A stretch of 64,000 nt of DNA from Gigaspora margarita (lineage: Eukaryota; Glomeromycota; Glomeromycetes; Diversisporales; Gigasporaceae), in NCBI GenBank assembly GCA_009809945.1, contig WTPW01000996.1:107358-171357 (forward strand), read 5' to 3'. Under the pieces are notes generated by a model. The model was not told where the DNA came from and ran no database searches. It worked only from the letters and a program-made list of their open reading frames with translations. Positions 33,750 to 44,699 of the stretch are shown here, piece by piece (position 1 is the stretch's first letter; the number at the start of each line of letters is the position of its first letter). The position numbers were made by a program, and so were the translations under genes.

Positions 33750-34041
33750 CAGTGTTGTATGTTTTGGCTGTCTATAGCCTTTTTTGGCTTGTTCACGTCC
33801 AAAATTGTTCAAACATCCAAGATTGTTCAAAGTTTGTTCAGGCTTTAATAATTAAAAATCTATATAAAAAATATATAACTATATATTTTTTTTAGATGCT
33901 GAACACATTCTAGTTAAAATTAAAATAGGTTATCATAATAAAATTTTAAGTAATTTTACTTTATTTAATTGTCCAAAATTGTTCAAAATTGTTCAAATTA
34001 TTGTCCAAATCATTGTACAAAGCTGTTCCATAACAACACTG
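33750..34041. mobile_element. hAT-like MITE with CAGTGTTGT ends
   Basis: It begins CAGTGTTGTATG and ends with the complement of CAGTGTTGTTATG. Flanked by CCTATAG at 33743-33749 and 34042-34048 (7 identical bases, close to the 8 of hAT). The interior has TCCAAAATTGTTCAAA repeats. Confidence 0.8.
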
Positions 34042-34507
34042 CCTATAGAGCAGTACCTGTCCTACTCAAGTATTCATTTACACTTTTAGTAATATGCATA
34101 TTTACCAAGGCAGACCACTTGTAGTTAGAGTTTTCTAACTACATTCATTACTTACTTCTTGCTCTTGTGAAGTTTCCCAACTCTAGCACTGGTTAGTTAC
34201 TTTTTTGGTTTCTTCTCTTAGCCACATTCCTACTTCCAATCCTAAGACCTAAAAGGGTTGGTTAGCTTGGCATTAGGATGCCATATAGTCTCTCTCTTCT
34301 TAGTACATGCTTCAGTAACTCATGTTTTTTTCCTCTTGTATAATTCCAGTGGTCTGATTGGTAGGGTTCTCCAACTCTTTTTATCGTTGGCTACTTCTGG
34401 TTAGTCATTATCCAAGATCCATTTTTCTAGCACTATCAAAAGTTGGATACTTCTTTACTCTGGTCTTCTTGCCAAGCAGGTTCCTCTGCTAATTCCTGGA
34501 GTTTGTA

Positions 34508-34898
34508 CTGTAAATTCTCGAAATAGCAGGCAGGGGCGTTATTTCGAAAATCGTGCCCCCTAAAAATCGCATAGGTGGTTTCGAAATAACGCCCATGCGC
34601 GTCCCAAAATAGCGCGCACCTTTGGTGAATATGGATATTTTATTGAAGCGAAAAAAGGCTTTTGTAGTATTTTTTTTATTAAATATCAGAATACAAAACT
34701 CTGATATGCACGCAAAATATAGCATATCGGTAGCATATCAGAAGTCTTGTATCCGATATTTACCTGATACTTATATATTCGACCTGTTTATTTCCAGAAT
34801 TAATACTTTGCCTCGAAATAACGCCCATGCGCGTATTCGAAATAACGCGCATATAGTCAAAATAGCGCGCCCCTGCCCGCTATTTCGAGAATTTACGG
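34508..34898. mobile_element. Tc1/mariner-like MITE (TA target duplication)
   Basis: 391 bp with TIRs CTGTAAATTCTCGAAATAGC and CCGTAAATTCTCGAAATAGC, flanked by TA at 34506-34507 and 34899-34900. Both subterminal regions repeat CGAAATAACGCSCATGCGCG motifs, a CpG-rich island in AT-rich DNA. The frames at 34489-34725 and 34622-34951 are not transposase. Confidence 0.9.
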
Positions 34899-35233
34899 TA
34901 TATTTTTTTTTTCTTCATGTAATATTACACAATTCAGTTAGCTCCCAATAACTTGGTATAACCTGAGTTACAAATTGATGATCCAATTAGTTGAAGCACA
35001 GATCAGTTTTGTAATCAGATACAGTTTTCGAAAATGTCTTCAGTAAGATTTGAACTTAGCACCTGTCACTTAGAGAGTGACAGCAACCCAACTTTGCTAT
35101 ATTCACATTCTATCTTGTATATTTCTATTTATAAAAAATTTGCCAAAAATTGGTAAATAATTTTTTTTGTCTAAAAATTTTTTTAAATTTGTCTATTTTT
35201 TTCCCTCTTTGATAGTTTTACTAGTACTTATTA

Positions 35234-35400
35234 GAGAGTGTACCATTTATTATATAATATTTTTTACTTAGTAGCTACTCTCATCCATATATAGTGTAAT
35301 CATATTATCAAATTTGGATTAATTAATAGAATATATAAATGTGATTACTACCTCTAACCATATATTTATAGTAAAAATTATATAATAAATGGTATGCCCC
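35234..35400. mobile_element. Tourist-like MITE, copy 3
   Basis: 167 bp, flanked by TTA at 35231-35233 and 35401-35403, with ends GAGAGTGTACC and GGTATGCCCC and core CCATTTATTATATAATATT. It is the most AT-drifted of the three copies. Confidence 0.88.
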
Positions 35401-35403
35401 TTA

Positions 35404-35883
35404 AAAATAATTTAATTAATTTATATACAATAAACTAATTTATTAACTATTGTTAAACCTTAAAGTGCAAGTCTGACTTTATCTGGCTATTTTAATGGTA
35501 CCCAACTATGACTTGTTGCACTAAACTATATGATTTAGAACTTTTGACAAACTATTAAATTATGTACCTAGATTGATTATAAAATTGCTTACTAATTCTA
35601 TTGATTTAGTAGCAATTTTACTTTTAAAACCTAACTTTTTTTTTCTTAGCTAACTTTAGTTTTCTTTCTTGACTTCTTTACATTAGATTACTTTTCAAAG
35701 TTTCTTTTCTATTATTGTTTTTAATTTTTTGTTGTTCTTCAAACTTCTTTTTTTCTTTTTCCTATATATATTACTATTTTTTTTTCATACTATAGTTCAC
35801 TTGCAATGCTCTTGTAAGATAATTTTATAAAATATATTCTATCTAATTATAAAAAACCTTCTATTATTTTTTTTACAAGTAAT
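35404..35883. other. AT- and T-rich spacer
   Basis: TTTCTTTTT-type tracts at 35640-35800. No gene seen. Confidence 0.35.
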
Positions 35884-35886
35884 CTC

Positions 35887-36255
35887 CACAGGTTGAAATA
35901 AGGCAAATCAGGTTCAAATCAGTATTACAAAATCCTGATATGAATCTGATTTGAAACAGATATTTGGCGCAAATAGGATACCATTAGGATTCAATTCAGA
36001 TTCATATCATCATTCAAGACATATCGGCAAACTGATAGCTCAATAGGACAATCGATAGAACTATCAAAATTTTATCTAATAGCTCTATCAATTTATCTAT
36101 TGAGCTATCGGTTTCTGATATGTCTTGAATGCCGATATGAATCTGAATTGTATCCTAATGGTATCCTATTTGCGCCAAATATCTGTTTCAAATCAGATTC
36201 ATATCAGGATTTTGTGATACTGATTTGAACCCAATTTGCCTTATTTCGACCTGTG
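35887..36255. mobile_element. Near-perfect palindromic MITE (CACAG ends, 3-bp target duplication)
   Basis: 369 bp. The arms of about 160 bp are almost identical in complement: CACAGGTTGAAATAAGG, CAAATCAGTATTACAAAATC and GATATTTGGCGCAAATAGG. Flanked by CTC at 35884-35886 and 36256-36258. CACAG ends with 3-bp duplications recall CACTA-type elements, but I make no firm assignment. Confidence 0.8.
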
Positions 36256-36326
36256 CTCTTTAGTTCCAATTTCATAAGGTTTTAATAAACTTTTGAAGGA
36301 ATTAAGCTCTTGCATATAGCTAGATA

Positions 36327-36957
36327 GGGTTTAGGACATAGGACATGGGGCATGCCTATATAGGCATGCCTGAAATCAAAAAGCAGCCATAAATTTTTGT
36401 GCAACAATACATCACATGACAAATAATTGACCAATCAAAAATTAGAACTAGACGAATATAAATTTTTAATAAATCATCTATTTATTTATACAACTTGTTA
36501 GAAAAAACTTTGTATCAATTAATAATAAAGGTGCATTCTTTTTTTTTACATCTTTGAAATATATTAAATGCTAACACTTTGACAAACTCATCAGGCAAAT
36601 GATGCACTCTAAAACAAGATTATTTTGTTAGTTACCAAACATTGCATTTTCTTGGTTTCATAAACGTACTATAATCAAATATGATATGACCTGCCTATAA
36701 AGAATGAGAGTTAGAAAATCAAGAAAATTTGTACATAAAAATATTACAATTCAATAAAATTATGACTGTACCTTTTCAAATAAAGATATGACTAAATGTT
36801 CAACATATATTCCCATGATTTATGAAATTTGATTGGCTAATTAACGGTCACTCATTACATGTTTCTGAATGGGTATGCTTATGGGCATAGAGAGCATGCC
36901 TCGATTCAAGGCATGCTCATAAAGGCATGCCCAATTTTTTACCTGTGCCCTAAACCC
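36327..36957. mobile_element. TIR element with GGGTTTAGG ends
   Basis: 631 bp with ends GGGTTTAGGACA and, in complement, GGGTTTAGGGCA, flanked by TA (36325-36326 and 36958-36959). Each end is followed by repeated palindromic GGCATGCC motifs. The interior is AT-rich and non-coding. Confidence 0.7.
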
Positions 36958-36959
36958 TA

Positions 36960-37940
36960 TAGCCAGAGGTCTAATATGATAAATATATTCAAATATTTAC
37001 TATATATTTGAATATTCAAATATTTAATTTTTTCACTAAATAAATATTTGAATATTTAAAATCTTCACTAATATATTTATTGAATATAATTTTTTTAAAA
37101 AATAAAAATTTTGAGATTATATAATCAAATATGATTGGCTAATTTTGTATAATGAATTCTAATTGGTTAAAAAAATATATACCTAATTTTTTTATATTTT
37201 AAATATCAAAATTTTGAATATATATAAACTTTCAAGTATTACAACTTTTTATAATTATAAATTAAATAAATATCTACTTTAATTGATAATCTATTTCTGA
37301 ATGAGTGAGCTATACATAGTAAATTGCAACATGCAGGTCTATATGATTTACTATATAAAATTGCTAAACTACAAATGCCACTTCATACAAAGTAAAGTCA
37401 TTTTTCTACTAAGTAAATATACCTTCAATTTCTAATTAAACTTGTAGAGCATTATTTTTTGATTTTAATATAGTAGTATCATTAAAATCTGTTTAGTAAA
37501 TGCAAAAATATTGTTGTAAAATGATTTGCTAACTAATATAAACAAACTATTGTTTACATTAAATGGCATTTTTAACTATAGTAAATCTCATAGTCATGTG
37601 TATTACAATTTATTATATATGATTATATATAGTTTTTTTATTTGAAAACAGATTATCAATTAATAGAATTGTGCTTTAAATAAAAATAACAAATCTGTTA
37701 AAGAGATTTTTGTCAAAATAATTTGTTCTTGAATTATAAATATTGGATATTTTTTGCTATCTAGTATATATCTGATATATATTTAATATTCTCAATAAAT
37801 ATTTGAATATTTATCAAAATTTTTGAATGAATATTCGAATATTAACAAGATTGACCAAATAAATACTTGAATTCTTATTTTTGAATAATTAAGACCTCTA
37901 TATATAGTTTTTCAAATTTTATACTTCTTAGAGGGCATCC
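36960..37940. other. AT-rich region with AAATATTTGAATA repeats
   Basis: Palindromic TATTTGAATATTCAAATA motifs at 36985-37060 and 37775-37860. No gene recognised. Confidence 0.4.
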
Positions 37941-37959
37941 GTAAACAAGGTTATGTACC

Positions 37960-38365
37960 CCTACATAGTAGCTCTTGACCCCCCTAGACTATATAAAAAA
38001 AAAATTTTAAAAATCTGTATGTTTATATATAAAATTTTACAAAACTTGGATATATTATGACCCAGTAATTCAATCTGGATGATTTTGGTATCATTCGATT
38101 CGTCTATATGAGACGAATCCAATGGTACCAAAAACATCCAGATTTGGATCACTGGATCAAGCGTTATTCACAAAAAAACTATTGATTTTATAGTAATTTT
38201 ATAAAAAAACAGAATAACCAATAGTATTTTGTTAATAAAACATGATCCAGTAATCTATATCAAATAGTTTTTATACCATTCGAATCCTCTTCTCGAAATG
38301 ATTCGAATGGTACCAAAATCATCCAATTTGAACATTTGCATCAAGTTTTAGACAAATTTTTATAA
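37960..38365. repeat. Two hairpins with CGAATGGTACCAAAATCATCC
   Basis: 38055-38160 and 38240-38350 are each palindromic (ATGATTTTGGTATCATTCGA against its complement), in tandem. The motif CGAATGGTACCAAAATCAT recurs at 63107-63125. A dispersed hairpin family. Confidence 0.6.
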
Positions 38366-38526
38366 AAAAATTATGTTATATTTTTTTAACCTTTCCCTAC
38401 TTATTGGAAAAAATATTATATTTTGGTGGACCCCCAAACATAACATTATTTATGGATGCCCCCTTATCAATATTACTTCCCATCAATGTAGAGAGTCTTT
38501 TGATATAGATTCTTTTTGTTTTTCTT

Positions 38527-39330
38527 TTAATAAATATGATACAATAGGCCCAAAGCTTCTATTTGTATCTGTATATCTTCATTAGCTTGGCATTTTACCA
38601 GATGTTTCATATTCTCTGTTTTTTTCAGTTCACAACCAATACAGCATGCTGACTTGTATAAATTGGGCTTTCTGCATTTAAGTATTTCTAATACCAATTG
38701 GCTTTCTAAAATATATTTGATTAAAAAGAACTTTTTGTTACTTTTCCTTAATGAGTTACAAGCTATTCTTTTGAACTTTTTTAATTGATTCAGAAGAACT
38801 TTCAATAAAAACTTTTTTCTGTAGTCTTAGGTTCTAATTTTTTAAATAACTCTAACAAGATCCATTTGGTTTAGCTTCTGCATTATTTACTGCTTTAATA
38901 AAAACTCTTAATAGCATTTCTATTCTGCATTCTTGCTAAAAGAGTGTGAAGGCATGTGTTTTATTGAGTATTAAATTAGTATTTATATAGCTTTTTTCCT
39001 TTTTACCCTCTTTAGCTAATTTGTCTGTAAGCTCATTCTACTTATTGCCTTTATATGCCTGTACCTTGACTAAACAAAATTGATATTTTTTTGTTAATAA
39101 GTTTTTTATGCTAGCAATTATAAAAGAACTCTTGCTTTTAAGGATTTGCTTGTCTAACAAGTATGCAAACCCTTCTTTAATACAATTAATTGCTTTATTA
39201 CTATCTGTTAAGATCTTGACTTTTTTTTTACTTGGAGTTATAAGCAGAACAGTTCATATTGCAGTTAATTTTGCATGCAAAAATGACAACTATTCTAAAA
39301 GTCAATTTAGAAAATAGATTTATAAAATTA
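38527..39330 (-). pseudogene. RNase H and zinc-knuckle remnant of a non-LTR retroelement
   Basis: On the minus strand, frames broken by stops give an RNase H fold: H-A-K-L-T-A-I ... V-L-L-I-T-P, K-I-L-T-D-S-N-K-A-I, K-V-Q-A-Y-K-G-N-K ... N-E-L-T-D-K-L-A-K-E-G. The 3' part, 38527-38805, is open for 92 codons and contains C-C-I-G-C ... K-H-L-V-K-C, the Cys-Cys-His-Cys knuckle that follows RNase H in such elements. The N-terminal reverse transcriptase is absent, so this is a truncated dead fragment. Confidence 0.75.
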
Positions 39331-39523
39331 TTAGAATTATGTTTGATAAATAAAACTAAAGAAGAAACTATAAAAGCATTGACAGTTCATAGTTATATCT
39401 TTAGCTCAAAAAAGAATAAACAATTGATCTTTAAATAATATTGTTCTTGTTGATCTTATAAAAAATAAATTATATTAACAATTATTTGAAGAGTTTTTTT
39501 ATAATTAGAAAAGTAAATACTTA
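39331..39523. other. AT-rich spacer
   Basis: Nothing recognised up to the TTA next to the large transposon. Confidence 0.35.
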
Positions 39524-42226
39524 GGCTGCACAAAATTATATGCTTGGTTTTCATATCATGGGACGGTGGTAAGTGACCCGGCTGCACAGCTTTTTTTTTT
39601 TATAGTAAAAAATTTTTTTTAAAAAAAAGGGCCTATTAAAGCTTGTTTATATTATTTGTTTGTTTAGTAACGTTAAATCCTGTTTTTTTTTTTTTTTTTT
39701 TTTATATTGCGATGATACATAATATTTGTTAAAACACATCGTGAAGGCATGCATAATCATATTACAATCAGGATACATATATAAATAGTGCTCAGATTAT
39801 ATATAAAATCTCTGATCTGGATATTCAGGTTGTCGGATTTAGGATCGAAGCTCTATAGAACAAAACCCTTAATGAAAATATATTCATATGTTGTTATAGC
39901 AACAATGCAAACTAACGAAATATTTGGATAAAAAAAAAAATATCAAATGAAATTGCCACATTTGAAATAAAAGAAAGAAGATAATAAATATTGGCATGGT
40001 ATGCCTTTGGGTTTTTTGATTTTTTTATTAATGATAAGAGTTTAAGCAGCATAATTTTTGACAACTATAATTTCGTTGAAGATCTGCATAGTGCTTGAAC
40101 AACCTCTTTTTTTACTCTAGTTTTAGCAATCAGCGTTAGCTCGATGAAAAAAAAAAAAGGTATGCGCTCCTGACTTTTTCAGTGAAGCGGCAATTCACTT
40201 GATTAGTTTTTTTTGACCCCCGACTAATTAAAATTTTATTTCCGATCAATTGATTTAGGAACTTGAGAACACCCTAAGGGTGCTCTCAAGTATCTATCTC
40301 AATGTGACTTGCTAGTTATAGAGATCGTGTATAAGTTACTATTAATTGAAGCCTTACGGTAATTTTGCCAAAGTTCATGCGGATATTAAATTTTAGCCAA
40401 TCAGCACAACTCTGTGATAAAAAAGATGGTCGCTGACCTCTTTTTTTTTGATCGCAATAATGAACTCACTTGCTCAAATAATTTAATTTCTACTAATTAA
40501 AAATTGCGCTCCGACCTATTAATTTAGGTGCTTGGGAGCGCCCTAAGTCTGATATAGGTGACTCTCTATTGTTATAATAGTATAACAAATAGAAAGGTTT
40601 CAATCCTAAGAGAAATTAAATAAATCAGGTGTTAGATTTATTGATTGAAGGGATTCATCTAAGTCATATTGAAATATTTGATACTTAGCTTTCCTTTACA
40701 TCTTTCAGATTCGTTAGTTTCATTAGTTTTGACAATTTCTAGTTTCACCATGTTTCACTAGTTTCATTGCATTTCCCAATTTCCTCTTTTTTTTTGCGAA
40801 AACTGAAACTAGGTTTTCAGCTTTCGCCAACATGAAACCTCTAGGTTTCGTCTAACGAATTAACCCTGATTACATACAGAAAACACTTAATCAAATGAGC
40901 ATTTAATACAATAAGGTCGGCTAACTTAATAATAAGTAAAAGGTATATTATAAGTTAAATTTGATAACTGGGATTGCTGTGCTGATATGAATAAAATAAC
41001 ATCTATACTTACAAGCCAAATTTATTAAATAAAAAAATCTTGATTTGTAATGTTTTCTGAAAACAAATTAACATTAATAATGCAGCATATATATAGTTAC
41101 AAATAAGCATAACCATACTTATAAAGGCATTCAAACTCCTTCAAAAGATCCATTTTGAAAGTTAAGAATCGTAGAGCACGAATAGATGATATTAAAACTA
41201 ATCGGTAAGGCTATAAAGCCCTATATACGAAAAAGGGTTAAAGAAACATAAACAAGCAGTTTTGCAAATAAAAGGGCTACGAACCAGAAGAATAAGTAAT
41301 CCTACAATTATCGGCATTGAAGATGTTTGAACGTCCTAATTAAAGCGCAAAAAATTTGATCGAAAAACTTGATTACAGATCTTTATATAAATTATGACCA
41401 AGCGTCACGTTAAAATGTAGCAGCAATAATCAAATAATTGTATCACTTGATCTGCAAGGGTGCATAAATTAAAGCTGTTAGACACAGTAAAATTTTCACT
41501 AAATCCCAATCTCGATTCAGATACGAGGAGTAAACTCCTATATGATCAAAGCTGTGGGTTTTCATTTACAGCGTGAATATTCGTCATAAAATGATTAAAG
41601 AGCGTGACCCGAAAACGTATCCTAATAGAGTGGTTTATCCAAGAATCTGATTAGTAATTTAAATGATCCAACTACAGTATGTAGTATTAAATCCAAATAA
41701 ACAAATTGGCAATCGATTGATCATGAGGATCAGACCACTCAGTTTTGTCTCTAACTAGTTTGTAATCAACTGTTTGGTTTTATCTGTTAATATAATGATA
41801 TAAATAACTTGTTGAGCGACAGGCATAACTATAATAAACGATAAGAATGAATTGTATCAATTTCATGATCTATGTGCCATTTTATTGAAAGCACATTATA
41901 CCAGCTTACCACATCAATAAAAAACCAGTTTATCTATACCTATACCTTATTCAAATATTTAAAATGATAAAGTTAGCTTTGTAAATATAGTTAATTATGA
42001 TTGATTACCTTGTAAATTAATTGACTCGGTCAATTAAATGTGATCGATTGACAATTATCCCATAAATATTCAACGTATGTCAAGAGACTTTGTGGTCAAA
42101 AAACACTTATTGTAAAGACAAGACTTCTACGGGTACACTATCGTAAGCTTTGCCCTTTACTTGTCATGTTTTCTTTTTTCCTGTTAAAGTTACAATGCAT
42201 ATCGTTAGTGTATTGATATGATAGAA

Positions 42227-42574
42227 CAGGGTGGAACCTGAGTTGCGAAATAGTGAATCCGCTTTGTAGATCAGGTTAGTGTGAAGTTCACAGTATTGTT
42301 GTTTTTATTATATGAGTGCTGCCAGGCACCTCCATTTTTTATCTGATTCAACCCTTCTGATTTACGACAAAATTATATAATAAAACCTGGAAATTATCTC
42401 AACACCATAGATTAAAGCTATGTTGTTAGAATAATTTTACAGGAGTTCGCTATATAATTTAAAGCTCGATGTATCATCAATTAGAAGGGCTGAATAGATA
42501 AAAAAACAAAGGTTTCCTTTTCTCTTGGCATTATCATAACAGATTTCATTATTTATAACTCAGGTTCCACCCTG
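42227..42574. mobile_element. hAT-like MITE (CAGGGTGGAACCTGAGTT ends)
   Basis: 348 bp with TIRs CAGGGTGGAACCTGAGTT on both ends and further internal complementarity (CAACCCTTCTGAT, AGATAAAAAA), so the whole forms a long hairpin. I see no clean 8-bp duplication. It is nested in the 8.5-kb transposon. Confidence 0.7.
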
Positions 42575-42849
42575 TCATTTTATGATTATGCTGATATTAT
42601 AAATTCGCATTATCTATACAATCAGAATTATCGTACTACAGAAAAATCCTTTAAACGACGTGGTTGACAGGTTCACACTAAACCTTTTTTAGCACCATAG
42701 ATGAATTTCATATATTGTCGACCTTTTTAGTAGACGTATTGTTGAAATTCCTTTAAGGGATGTCCATTTTTAGTACCATAAACTAACGTTATGCGGTGAG
42801 GCCTGATAGTGTAGAGATGATTTAATCTTATAGCTGATAATAGGTTGTT

Positions 42850-43205
42850 GAAAAAAGAATTTTTCTTCAATGAATTGACGGATCAGTGCTTTTGCGACTG
42901 TAGGATAAGGTTCTTTTAAAGTTGAAAAAAAGGAATTTATTCAAACGATCTTTTTTTATGGCATCTTATTGTTAAATTTTAGGGCTTTACGAGAGGTAAA
43001 AAAAGGGAATTTATTCTATATGTAATAATTAGTTGAAATATAGAATTTTCTTAATGAATTTGCGAGCCTGTGTTTTTTTTGCATTTGTAGAGTAAGGTTC
43101 CTCTAAATTGTAAGGAAATTCATTCAAATGATCTTTTTATTATACTATCTTCTTATTGTTGGAGGTTTTACGCGAGTCAAAAAAAGGATATTTATTCTAT
43201 CTTGT
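42850..43205. repeat. Tandem pair, about 175-bp unit
   Basis: Two diverged copies share AAGAATTTTYTT.AATGAATT, ATAAGGTTCYTYTAAA, GGAATTYATTCAAAYGATC and TTACGMGAG.YAAAAAAAGG. They lie just upstream of the coding part of the transposon and could be part of its promoter region. Confidence 0.7.
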
Positions 43206-43392
43206 CTGTGGGGCAGTCGAAATGTATTTAAACTCTATCTTTTGACCCTTAATAAAGCTTCTCAGAATTTTGATTCTACAAATAAATAAAAATTAGGTCA
43301 TTAAAAATTGATAAATTAATTAACCACATAAAACTACTCATCTGTGTTATAAAAAACCTCTCAAAATATAATTCTATTAAACTTAAGAAAAA

Positions 43393-44395
43393 ATGCCGAT
43401 TGCAAGTATTCGTATCTCTAAAGAGTCAAAAGTTATCTATGGATGGTATATTCATCCAATCCCCTATGAAATGACAATTGAAGATTTTTTTGTAAAACTT
43501 ACAACTGGAGAGCTATCTCCCGAGTATAATATTGACATAATAGATCCTGAAACAATAGACCGTGTTGATATAGGCAAGGCACAGAACGCGACCACAACCC
43601 AAGTTAGCCCTAATGTAATATTATAGAAGTCACAACAAGTGCAGGAATATATGTGCATTATTGGCTCAAAACAGATAAAGTAGTAACTTCTAATTTGGAT
43701 CCACAGCAAAACTATTTCACGATTATGATGCAAAATGCAAGCCGAGTCAAGTTGTATTTACCAACTTTTCACAACTTGAAAAAGCAAATCATAAACAAAA
43801 ATTGCATAGCAAAATTGTTGATTGGATTCAGCATCATGGTGGAGAATGGTCCACACAGTCATACGCTGATACGCAAGGAAAGCAATTTGTTAATTGCTTG
43901 ACTGAAATGATCTGGTATATCGATATGCGTGATCACAAGAAATTTGAAGATCGTAGCTATCACATACCTAAGCTTTTTCTCGAGTTTTTTGGCTGTGCAA
44001 ATCTGGAATCATACAAACAATCATGAAAGCCCTTTGATGCAAATGAATTAAATTTACATTGTAAAGCCCTTGCTCCCTATGCTACTTCATCATAGATTTT
44101 AAAAGAAAGTTTCAATTGGCTTCATGACGAACTAGATAATTTTATTGGGGCTATTTCAAATTATGCAGGATTTTTGCAACACCAACGCGAAATTACTGCT
44201 GCTAATCATGCATCAGAAACTCCTATAAGGACCGTAGATCAGGCTATAACAATAAAAATCTATAAGCAAAATTTCTGGGTAACACCCGTAGACAAATCCA
44301 AATATTATAATCTTGAACGGTTACTTAACAATTTTCCACTATGGAAACCGGTTGACCTCGAAGAATTCCTTCCAACAGACCCTGTGTATGTATAA
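43393..44395 (+). pseudogene. Unrecognised protein region at the start of the transposon's coding part
   Basis: Pieces at 43393-43626, 43653-43780, 43802-44026 and 44100-44395 have ordinary, non-repetitive protein composition: M-P-I-A-S-I-R-I-S-K and E-M-T-I-E-D-F-F-V-K-L in the first, W-I-Q-H-H-G-G-E-W-S in the third, F-W-V-T-P-V-D-K-S-K-Y in the last. They are joined only through frameshifts (near 43620 and 43780) and stops. It may be an N-terminal domain of the transposase or a separate accessory protein. I recognise no family. The last piece stops at 44393-44395, just before a 100-bp palindrome. Confidence 0.5.
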
Positions 44396-44412
44396 ATAAT
44401 AAATAGATAAAT

Positions 44413-44512
44413 GAGTGATGCCAAGAGAAAATAGAACATCGACTTATCATTGATTATTTAAATAATAATCAATGATAAGTCGATGTCCCATTTTCCCTTG
44501 GCATCACTCAAA
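44413..44512. mobile_element. Perfect-hairpin MITE, about 100 bp
   Basis: GAGTGATGCCAAGAGAAAAT then ATCGACTTATCATTGATTAT on the left is mirrored with few mismatches on the right. AAAT flanks both sides (4-bp candidate duplication). It separates the two coding portions of the transposon. Confidence 0.8.
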
Positions 44513-44699
44513 TATAAAATTTGAAACCTTTTTAAATTTTCTTTCCTTCACCTCTTCTTTAAGTAAAATTAGAATTGTTAATAAAAGAGTACAAAGTGGT
44601 TTATCTTAATGTATAAAGCTAATAAGTTTTTTTTTTTTTAAAGACAAAGAATGCGTTACATACAGGGTTTATCTCACGCATTTTCCTTCAAAATCGGGG

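Larger units (their letters stand above)
33690..35105 (-). mobile_element. SINE-like element, copy C (interrupted twice)
   Basis: On the minus strand the head carries box A TAGCAAAGTTGGG (35087-35099) and box B-like AAGTTCAAATCTTA (35044-35057). The body matches copies A and B (GGGAGCTAACTG, GAACCTGCTTGGCAAG, GGACAGGTACTGCTCTA). It is split by a mariner-like element (34508-34898) and a hAT-like element (33750-34041), which makes it older than both. Confidence 0.65.
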
